From: Planctomycetota bacterium
Lineage (GTDB): Bacteria > Planctomycetota > Phycisphaerae > Sedimentisphaerales > SG8-4
DNA: 9,680 bases
NCBI GenBank assembly: GCA_030607345.1
Contig: JAUWKC010000031.1
Coordinates: forward strand, 1-9,680
Reading direction: 5' to 3'
Position numbers and translations under genes: made by a program. Below are positions 1 to 4,582 of this stretch, piece by piece. Each line of letters opens with the position of its first letter. Position 1 is the first letter of the stretch. Below the pieces are notes generated by a model. It was not told where the DNA came from and searched no databases. It saw only the letters and a list, made by a program, of their open reading frames with translations.

Positions 1-100
1 CCTTTTGAAACTTGCCGCTGTCAAGTATGGAGGCGAACGTGTCGGCTACCGACGCCAGCGCATTATGCGGAAACAACTGTCTGATTTTAGCAAACTTCAT
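1..100 (-). CDS. Partial CDS, N-terminus only; possibly LarA-like (DUF2088)
   Basis: An open frame starts at an ATG (complement of 98-100) and runs off the window at base 1. Only 33 residues are visible, beginning MKFAKIRQLFPHNALASVAD. It lies 52 bases downstream of the pseudopilin-like gene on the same strand, so the two may be co-transcribed. The upstream sequence has only a weak GAG-type ribosome binding site, and a competing upstream ATG opens a six-codon dead end. The 'KIRQ-F' opening followed by an amphipathic helix resembles the start of LarA-like/DUF2088 proteins (nickel-dependent lactate racemase family) as I remember them. No catalytic or cofactor-binding residue is in view, so that name is a guess. 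That a real gene starts here is somewhat more likely than the family name. Confidence 0.45.
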   Translation of the reverse strand, partial: MKFAKIRQLFPHNALASVADTFASILDSGKFQK

Positions 101-152
101 TTTTCATAGCTCAGACTAATCGGGTTTGCTAAATCATATTGTCGGCTGATTA

Positions 153-1250
153 TCAAGGCTGATTGACCAGCACGGAGTCGAATCTGTCGCGCGGTCCGCT
201 TCCGAACACAGGGACAGTCTCGGTCCCAACCATATATATATTGTCCCCGTTGAGACCGGCGGTGGGGGTCTTGCCAAAGCCCACGTGGCCGTCTACGAAG
301 GCTACATTCTGGCCTTCGCCCTGATGGGAAGGTGAGTTGCCCGGCCCGGCGGGACTGCGGTCGGCAAGCACAGCCATCCCGGGGGCACTTGCATCGCTCA
401 GGCAAAAGCTTGTTGGCGTTCCGCGAAGGTCGTACGTGTAGGGAATATGGTAAGCGTAGCTGACGTGGTCTTTTGTGGGCTCCGGGCCGAAATCCCAAAC
501 ATCGTAATAATCGAACCGCCCGCCGCTTTCCCGTGCGATATTAAACACGGAGCCACCGGCGTCGCTCGGGCAGACAAACTGCTTGGGTGACATGTAATCG
601 CCTTTTATTAGCAGGTAAAGGCTGGCTGATATGCCGGCTGAGCCTGGAGGGTCTCCGAAGGCGCCCTGCGGCGTGGCGGCGCTCCAGTCGCGGGTATTGC
701 CCCAGACGCCGTTTGAATGGCCGGCACGCGGGAAACGCCCGACGTCGTCATCGCCGCTGTAAACCTGCATAGCCCTGACGATTCCAGACAGGTTCGTACC
801 GCAGACTACTCGTTGGCTCAATTCTCTTACTCTGGCCAGTGCCGGCAGCAGAATCGCAGCCATTGGAAACAGGGGCGCTATGACCACCGGAATAACTATT
901 CCCAGTATGGCAAAGGCCCTGCCGGTCAACCTGCCGCCGCTCTTTTCGACCTTGACAAGACCGACAATGCCGAGAACTATCGCCGGTACTGCCGTGAGAC
1001 ACAGAGTGAAAATGCTCAAAATGCCAAGGACAAACGACGCGATGGCCAGTCCGCTTGTCCTTACTTCGGCAGTGGTGGCCGCGTCCTGCTGCAGAGGTAT
1101 TGCCGGCGGCGAAGCCTGTTGGCTGTCCGTGGGGCGTGAGATAATGAATTTTGCACCACACCGCTTACATTGGCCTTCGCGGCCTATATGAACTTCATCG
1201 ACCACAAGCAAGGCCCCGCAGTTTGGACAATTTACTCTCAGGTTCGTCAT
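153..1250 (-). CDS. Zinc-ribbon / DUF4190-type membrane protein with pseudopilin-like H-x10-DG C-terminus
   Basis: The protein has 365 residues. A frame opens 21 codons further upstream, but the ATG at 1250 is chosen because a GGAGG box (complement of 1258-1262) precedes it at 7-base spacing and the zinc ribbon follows at once. Residues 8-31 form a C-x2-C-x16-C-x2-C ribbon (Cys8, 11, 28, 31). After a polar linker, residues about 67-140 hold two or three hydrophobic segments typical of DUF4190. The second half looks like planctomycete type II/IV pseudopilins: 'LLPALARVRELSQRVVCGTN' just after a membrane segment, 'FVCPSDAGG', and a His309/Asp320-Gly321 H-x10-DG motif near the end. It lacks the usual N-terminal prepilin cleavage site, so it is probably an integral membrane protein with a cytoplasmic zinc ribbon rather than a processed pilin. 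Its function is unknown. Architecture is confident, role is not. Confidence 0.88.
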   Translation of the reverse strand: MTNLRVNCPNCGALLVVDEVHIGREGQCKRCGAKFIISRPTDSQQASPPAIPLQQDAATTAEVRTSGLAIASFVLGILSIFTLCLTAVPAIVLGIVGLVKVEKSGGRLTGRAFAILGIVIPVVIAPLFPMAAILLPALARVRELSQRVVCGTNLSGIVRAMQVYSGDDDVGRFPRAGHSNGVWGNTRDWSAATPQGAFGDPPGSAGISASLYLLIKGDYMSPKQFVCPSDAGGSVFNIARESGGRFDYYDVWDFGPEPTKDHVSYAYHIPYTYDLRGTPTSFCLSDASAPGMAVLADRSPAGPGNSPSHQGEGQNVAFVDGHVGFGKTPTAGLNGDNIYMVGTETVPVFGSGPRDRFDSVLVNQP

Positions 1251-1266
1251 TGAACTGCCTCCAATA

Positions 1267-1285
1267 GCCTGTTTCCTGTACAGGC
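1267..1285 (-). promoter_or_regulatory. Leader hairpin just upstream of the ribosome binding site
   Basis: GCCTGT and ACAGGC form a perfect 6-bp inverted repeat with a 7-base loop. It lies in the predicted leader of the zinc-ribbon/pseudopilin-like gene, ending 4 bases before the GGAGG box. It could modulate translation or be an operator site, since CCTGTACAGG within it is itself palindromic. It could also be chance. Confidence 0.3.
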
Positions 1286-1327
1286 AGCAACAAAATCTAC
1301 TGGCAAAAACCACCTTTGGCCGATGAG

Positions 1328-1356
1328 ATTATAGGCTTTTGCTCGCCGACAGGCAA
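1328..1356 (-). promoter_or_regulatory. Sigma-70-type promoter for the zinc-ribbon/pseudopilin-like gene
   Basis: On the minus strand TTGCCT (complement of 1351-1356) is followed after exactly 17 bases by a perfect TATAAT (complement of 1328-1333). The predicted transcript would start near 1321 and carry a leader of about 70 bases before the ATG at 1250. The element is read from consensus only. Confidence 0.6.
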
Positions 1357-1374
1357 GAAAAAGTGGACAAATTG

Positions 1375-1403
1375 TTGCCGGCTATAGCTGTATAAGGTAT
1401 GAT
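1375..1403 (+). promoter_or_regulatory. Possible promoter for the CBS-domain gene
   Basis: TTGCCG (1375-1380), a 17-base spacer and TATGAT (1398-1403) lie about 75 bases before the CBS gene start, in the divergent gap. The match is moderate (4 of 6 and 5 of 6). Nothing else in the gap fits better. Confidence 0.35.
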
Positions 1404-1478
1404 TGCCGCGTGTGGAAAACGTGTATGGCGGGCAAAACGTTAGTTGAAGCAGTTCTTTATGTTAGAAGGGAGGACCGA

Positions 1479-1887
1479 ATGCTGACGGCAAAAAACATTA
1501 TGACAAAGAATGTGGTTAGCGTCCAAAAGGACGCGCCGGTCTGCGAGGCTATTGAGCTTATGTTGAAGAGCCGAGTTGCTGGTATGCCGGTGGTGCGGGA
1601 GAGATATGACCCTGATGGGGATTATCACGGAAAAAGATGTGCTGCGGCTTTATGACTCGCTGGAAGAGGCCGAGGGCAAGAGGGTTAAAGATTTTATGAC
1701 GACGCCGGCGGTTCACTTTGGGGCGGATGAGACTCTGAGAGATATTTGTTACTGTCTTATCAACAATGACTTTCGGAGGGTACCGGTGACTTCGGGCGGA
1801 AAAGTCGTTGGAGTTGTGAGCAGACCGGATGTGGTCGCGGCTATTCTCGAGCTGGCTCACGGTCGGGCCGCGCATGCGAGCAAATAG
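1479..1887 (+). pseudogene. Small tandem CBS-domain protein, interrupted by a +1 frameshift
   Basis: The start ATG at 1479 has an AAGGGAGG ribosome binding site. The first frame reads MLTAKNIMTKNVVSV and on to GMPVVRE, the first half of a CBS domain. From about 1603 the homology continues in the next frame: DMTLMGIITEKDVLRLYD, then a second CBS domain ('VKDFMTTPAVHF' through 'RRVPVTSGGKVVGVVSRPDV'), ending at the TAG at 1885-1887. Skipping one base in the GAGAGA tract at 1599-1604 restores an uninterrupted protein of 135 residues, the normal size for a stand-alone two-CBS protein. Such modules bind adenosine nucleotides and regulate partner proteins. Read literally, the first frame gives a truncated product stopping at 1655. 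The cause may be a real mutation, a sequencing or assembly error, or (less likely) recoding. The coding pattern after the shift is intact, which argues for a recent change or an error. Confidence 0.85.
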
Positions 1888-2013
1888 GCGGTACGGCAAA
1901 GGTCTTTGGCGGCCTCTGCTTAAAAGGTGGATACCCAATGTCGCTGGTGTCATAGTTACAGAATATAAAAGGGCAGGGATTAAGGTCAGTAAGGATTAAT
2001 CGGGGGCATAGAA

Positions 2014-2217
2014 ATGAGCGAACAAGAGATTCAGCAGAATCCTAAATGCAAGGGCGAGGACCACAAACGGCATCTGTGCTACTTCGTTGCGCAGGGCTTT
2101 CATCTGAGTGACCCGCAGGAGTACGAGGCCATGGTGAGGGACCCGAAGTTCAAGTGCGAACACTGCGGGCGGGTAGCCAACAGCGACAAGAATCTTTGTG
2201 AGCCTGTTGCGTTTTGA
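2014..2217 (+). CDS. Small cysteine-rich (probably zinc-binding) conserved hypothetical protein
   Basis: This is a 67-residue protein with five cysteines: Cys12 and Cys22 in the N-terminal part (with His17 and His20 between them), then Cys48-x2-Cys51 in 'KFKCEHCGRVAN' and Cys62 in 'NLCEPVAF'. The C-terminal half, C-x2-C-G-R followed about ten residues later by 'LC-P', matches a pattern I remember from short uncharacterised proteins of planctomycetes and deltaproteobacteria. Metal binding through these cysteines is inferred. The ATG at 2014 follows GGGGG (2000-2004), a poor ribosome binding site at acceptable spacing. It lies 126 bases after the CBS gene on the same strand, with no clear terminator between them, so the two could share a transcript. 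No function is known to me. Confidence 0.75.
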   Translation: MSEQEIQQNPKCKGEDHKRHLCYFVAQGFHLSDPQEYEAMVRDPKFKCEHCGRVANSDKNLCEPVAF

Positions 2218-2229
2218 GCCGGTCCGGCG

Positions 2230-2469
2230 GTGGTTTGCAGCGTTGAGTCAATGGCGCAGGCGATAGTTGGAACCGAGCGCTTAGTGGCAGTGTGCTTGGC
2301 TCGAAAGGGCGAAATGATGGTGGGAAGAGGCAATAGCGAGCGGAAGGGGAAAGCTGAGATTGGCGTGGTGAGCATCGTCATTGCAGGGGTGATGCTGCTG
2401 GTGGTTCCTCAAAAGAAGCAGAAGCAGAAGCAGAAACAGAAAGTAAGGACTAATGTCAATAATCGTTAA
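2230..2469 (+). CDS. Doubtful hypothetical ORF with one hydrophobic segment and a Lys/Gln repeat tail
   Basis: A GTG-initiated frame of 79 codons contains one hydrophobic stretch (about residues 44-59, 'IGVVSIVIAGVMLLVV') followed by a K-Q alternating tail encoded by a hexamer repeat. In-frame ATGs at 2251 and 2314 are other possible starts, and the second has AAAGGG a few bases upstream. In its favour, a good intrinsic terminator begins 12 bases after its stop codon. Against it, there is no recognisable family, no clear ribosome binding site for the long form, low-complexity composition, and an equally long frame on the opposite strand. I list it because of the terminator position. It is more likely spurious than real. 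Confidence 0.2.
   Translation: MVCSVESMAQAIVGTERLVAVCLARKGEMMVGRGNSERKGKAEIGVVSIVIAGVMLLVVPQKKQKQKQKQKVRTNVNNR
2415..2438 (+). repeat. Short tandem hexamer repeat (GAAGCA)
   Basis: There are four consecutive 6-base units: GAAGCA three times, then GAAACA. A further GAAAGT continues the purine pattern. Such a tract can slip during replication. If translated in the frame above it encodes alternating Lys and Gln. Confidence 0.85.
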
Positions 2470-2480
2470 AGGGCAAAATA

Positions 2481-2533
2481 CCCCCGTCGCGGCACCGAGT
2501 CCGCCAACTCATTTCGCCCGGCGGGGGCTTTTT
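2481..2533 (+). terminator. Rho-independent terminator
   Basis: CCCCCGTCG (2481-2489) pairs with CGGCGGGGG (2519-2527) in a 9-bp stem with one G-U pair, followed by C and five T residues (2529-2533). The 29-base loop can hold a small inner CGG/CCG pairing. It most likely ends the transcript of the cysteine-rich protein gene and anything downstream of it. Confidence 0.7.
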
Positions 2534-2557
2534 ATCAAGTGAAAGGCAGGTGATAAA

Positions 2558-2638
2558 ATGAGAATTTTTAGACAGACGTACAAAGGCAAGGCTGGCGGTG
2601 AGGGAGATGATGCTGACTTGACTGGCGCGGATTTCTGA
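2558..2638 (+). pseudogene. 26-codon ORF, possible remnant of an integrase N-terminus
   Basis: The ATG at 2558 follows AGGCAGGTGA, a plausible ribosome binding site. The frame reads MRIFRQTYKGKAGG and stops at 2636-2638 after a run of acidic residues. The first dozen residues resemble the N-terminus of tyrosine recombinases/phage integrases that are common in planctomycete genomes, as I remember them. I found no continuation of an integrase in any frame over the following 150 bases, so this would be a deep truncation. It could also be a genuine short ORF or chance. Confidence 0.25.
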
Positions 2639-2748
2639 AGCGGTCTGGGCGATGGTGCAGCCGGTGCAACCGGCCGACAGGCGGTGCGAGGCGGAGTTTG
2701 ACGTTGCCGGGGGGGCGACGATAACATATCATTAAGCCGTTCGGAAGT

Positions 2749-2776
2749 TTGACGGTATTTTTATTTTGAGTGTTAT
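2749..2776 (+). promoter_or_regulatory. Possible proB promoter
   Basis: TTGACG (2749-2754), a 16-base AT-rich spacer and TGTTAT (2771-2776) would give a transcript starting close to the proB ATG at 2798. A second weak candidate, TTGACG at 2698-2703 with TAACAT at 2722-2727, lies further upstream. Neither is strong. Confidence 0.3.
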
Positions 2777-2797
2777 GAGCAGTCAGGTTGTAGAGCG

Positions 2798-3898
2798 ATG
2801 CGGGATTTCAGTAGAGCTAAACGGATAGTTGTAAAAATCGGGACCAACACCCTGGCCAGAGACGGCGTGGTGGACACCGCCTACTTGCATCGGATTGCGG
2901 GACAGATTGCGGCGCTGGTGGAGACAGGCAGGCAGGCGGCGATAATCACTTCGGGCGCGATTGGTATGGGCGCGGGGCAGTTACAACTGGCGGGGAAAGT
3001 CACGGATACGAAGATGCGTCAGGCGTGTGCGGCAATCGGCCAGCCCGTTTTGATGGCGGAGTACCGCAAGGCATTCGCGCGACACGGCATTACAGTGGCG
3101 CAGGTGCTTTTGACCTCGGACGTACTGGACAATAGGAGGACGTATCTTAATCTTCGCAACTCGATTGAGACGCTGCTGAAGCTTTCGGTGGTGCCGATAT
3201 TGAATGAGAACGACAGCGTGAGCACCGAAGAGATAGGCTCGACGTTCGGCGACAACGATAAGCTCAGCGCGCTGGTTGCCAGCAAGATTGATGCGGACCT
3301 CTTGATTATGCTCAGTGACATCGACGGGCTTTACGACAGGGACCCTCGAAGACACGCCGGCGCGAGTCCCATATCAGCGGTGTACGAGATAACGCAGGAG
3401 ATTATTCGCAGTGCCGGCGGGGCGGGCAGCAGGCACGGCAGGGGGGGAATGAAGAGCAAGATTGAAGCGGCGAAGGTAGCGGCCAACGCCGGCTGTCGCA
3501 TGGTACTGGCGGACGGCAGGGCGAGGAACGTCATCGGCAGGATAATGGCGGGGCACGACATTGGCACGGTCTTTATGCCCAAAACGAAGCTGAGCACCCG
3601 GGCGCGATGGATCCTAAACAGCACGGCGGGGGGGACTATTTATATTGACGACGGTGCGATGCGTGCGGTGCGCAGCCGAAAGAGTCTTCTGCCGAGCGGT
3701 ATAAAGTCGGTCAAAGGCTCGTTCGAGGCAGGCTCGGTAGTGATGCTCAATGATAACGCCAAGGCGGTGACGAATTTCAGCAGCGGCGAATTGAAGGACC
3801 TGGCGGGCAGGCACAGCAGCGAGATACGCAGGCTGCTGGGTTCGGGACGCCGGGACGTGGTGGCGATACCGGAAGACATCGTGATGATTGATTACTGA
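2798..3898 (+). CDS. proB: Glutamate 5-kinase with C-terminal PUA domain
   Basis: This cytoplasmic enzyme phosphorylates L-glutamate with ATP to gamma-glutamyl phosphate, the first step of proline biosynthesis. The 366 residues match the full-length, PUA-containing form. Residues about 8-255 are the amino acid kinase domain: 'VVKIGTNTL' near 11-19 (phosphate-binding Lys), 'SGAIGMG' at 52-58, 'NENDSV' at 136-141, 'FGDNDKLSALVA' at 150-161, 'SDIDGLYD' at 173-180, and 'GRGGMKSK' around 214-221 where many relatives have GTGGM. Residues about 278-352 are the PUA domain ('RSRKSLLPSGIKSVKGSFEAG'). The start is the only reasonable one, since the kinase motif begins within ten codons, though no clear Shine-Dalgarno sequence precedes it. 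proA, the usual next gene, is not adjacent, so gamma-glutamyl phosphate reductase must be encoded elsewhere. Feedback inhibition by proline is known for the family and is not visible here. Confidence 0.97.
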   Translation: MRDFSRAKRIVVKIGTNTLARDGVVDTAYLHRIAGQIAALVETGRQAAIITSGAIGMGAGQLQLAGKVTDTKMRQACAAIGQPVLMAEYRKAFARHGITVAQVLLTSDVLDNRRTYLNLRNSIETLLKLSVVPILNENDSVSTEEIGSTFGDNDKLSALVASKIDADLLIMLSDIDGLYDRDPRRHAGASPISAVYEITQEIIRSAGGAGSRHGRGGMKSKIEAAKVAANAGCRMVLADGRARNVIGRIMAGHDIGTVFMPKTKLSTRARWILNSTAGGTIYIDDGAMRAVRSRKSLLPSGIKSVKGSFEAGSVVMLNDNAKAVTNFSSGELKDLAGRHSSEIRRLLGSGRRDVVAIPEDIVMIDY

Positions 3899-3971
3899 GC
3901 GGCCAGTCGTCAATGGCGGGCTTGGGGGCGTACCGGGCTGCCGGTTTCGTTGGCGGTAAGGGTGAATTTGT

Positions 3972-4001
3972 TTGACGGGAGGGGGAATTTTATGCTATAA
4001 T
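3972..4001 (+). promoter_or_regulatory. Strong sigma-70-type promoter
   Basis: TTGACG (3972-3977), an 18-base spacer and a perfect TATAAT (3996-4001). The predicted transcription start is near 4008, directly before the first hairpin of the leader RNA. This is the best promoter match in the window. Confidence 0.7.
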
Positions 4002-4007
4002 AACAGG

Positions 4008-4081
4008 CGGTTTGGAAAACAAACCTTCGTAGGATTAGCGATGCCCAGGGACGGAAGTCGGTCTGTCTGCTGGGTTTTTTT
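4008..4081 (+). ncRNA. Candidate structured leader RNA or small RNA, family not recognised
   Basis: A transcript from the promoter above would begin at about 4008 and end in the T-run at 4075-4081, about 75 nt in all. Two hairpins are visible. The first is a perfect 6-bp stem GGTTTG/CAAACC (4009-4014 with 4020-4025) capped by GAAAA. The second is a long interrupted stem in which CCCAG (4044-4048) pairs with CTGGG (4070-4074) and GACGGA (4050-4055) pairs with TCTGTC (4062-4067), with one G-U pair and a 6-base loop. An unpaired linker (4026-4043) joins them. The unit lies 29 bases upstream of the lipoprotein start codon. It could be a free small RNA, a transcription attenuator or a small riboswitch. 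It does not match the conserved cores of riboswitch classes I know. The pairing is seen, the function is inferred. Confidence 0.45.
4044..4081 (+). terminator. Intrinsic terminator in the lipoprotein gene leader
   Basis: The CCCAG-G-GACGGA stem pairs with TCTGTC-TG-CTGGG, giving 11 base pairs with small bulges, and is followed directly by seven T residues (4075-4081). It comes after a strong promoter and before the lipoprotein ribosome binding site, so it either ends a small RNA or attenuates the lipoprotein gene. Confidence 0.65.
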
Positions 4082-4109
4082 GTTGATTCGTTATGAAGGA
4101 GGCCGGGTG

Positions 4110-4538
4110 ATGATTAAGAGAAGTGTTTTGGTTGCCTTATTAGTGTTTTCGGCATTTTACGGACTCGGATGCGGCAAGGTTGGTCTGAAGGACCCGGTAT
4201 GTCTGCCCGGTTTAAGTGAGACGTTCGGCGCGCCGACAGAAGCTGCTTCGAAGCCTAAATTCACCAACGGTGACATCGTCCGCTACAAGATGCTGGGGGC
4301 CAGGCAGGGTATAATGATGCAATCCGACTATAAGTACATTCCACGGCTTGGCACCTGGTACTGCATTGTGGATTTTTATCCGTCGTCGGCCCTGGTCCAT
4401 TTTGATTTTTCTAAATTTGACAATTACGAGCGCAGATACGTGTATGAATTCGAGTTGGAGCTTGCGAAAGGCTACAGCAGGAAGATGGAAATTCCGGCAA
4501 GGTGGAAATGGACGGCGGGGCCGGTTTGTGTCGACTGA
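4110..4538 (+). CDS. Putative small lipoprotein of unknown function
   Basis: The protein has 142 residues. The frame is open back to 3972, but the ATG at 4110 is chosen because GAAGGAGG (4095-4102) precedes it at 7 bases and it opens a signal peptide: Met-Ile-Lys-Arg, a hydrophobic core 'VLVALLVFSAF', then 'YGLGC' with Cys21 as the probable lipidated residue. Gly at -3 makes the lipobox non-standard. The mature part contains 'FTNGDIVRYKMLGARQGIMM' followed by 'WYCIVDFYP', a pattern like small SH3-like beta barrels (F-x-x-GD-V-x-x-K ... W-x-x-V-x-F). It ends with aromatic and charged residues and one late cysteine. I do not recognise the family. Expression probably depends on read-through of the terminator in its leader, or on a promoter I cannot see. 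Its 3' end converges with the glycosyltransferase gene, 44 bases away. Confidence 0.8.
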   Translation: MIKRSVLVALLVFSAFYGLGCGKVGLKDPVCLPGLSETFGAPTEAASKPKFTNGDIVRYKMLGARQGIMMQSDYKYIPRLGTWYCIVDFYPSSALVHFDFSKFDNYERRYVYEFELELAKGYSRKMEIPARWKWTAGPVCVD

Positions 4539-4582
4539 TTATTGGTTGATGATTCGTATGGGGGGCAGAGCCGGCAGCACAC

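Larger units (their letters stand above)
2218..2797 (+). other. Gene-poor stretch between the cysteine-rich protein gene and proB
   Basis: These 580 bases contain no gene I can support with confidence. Items listed separately are a doubtful 79-codon frame with a repeat tail, a strong terminator (2481-2533), a 26-codon frame right after the terminator, and a weak candidate promoter for proB. Between 2639 and 2748 I see only GC-rich sequence without a convincing frame or repeat. The stretch has the look of decayed or regulatory DNA. Confidence 0.6.

Noticed and set aside
97..498. A 133-codon minus-strand frame overlapping the pseudopilin-like gene end.
   Set aside because: It is Arg/Pro-rich in the manner of an out-of-frame translation, and the overlapping gene has clear domains.
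2491..2501. GGCACCGAGTC, identical to part of the terminal hairpin of a type II CRISPR tracrRNA.
   Set aside because: It is only 11 bases, the complementary half of that hairpin is absent, no cas gene or repeat array is nearby, and the bases lie in the loop of an ordinary terminator.
4008..4081. Possible cyclic-di-GMP (GEMM) or other known riboswitch before the lipoprotein gene.
   Set aside because: The GGGACG fragment recalls GEMM, but the conserved GCAAAGC core, the tetraloop/receptor pair and the second stem are missing. I keep it only as an unclassified RNA candidate.
3972..4109. The longer 188-codon version of the lipoprotein gene starting at 3972.
   Set aside because: It would include the promoter, the RNA hairpins and the terminator as coding sequence. 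The internal ATG at 4110 has a strong ribosome binding site and opens a signal peptide.
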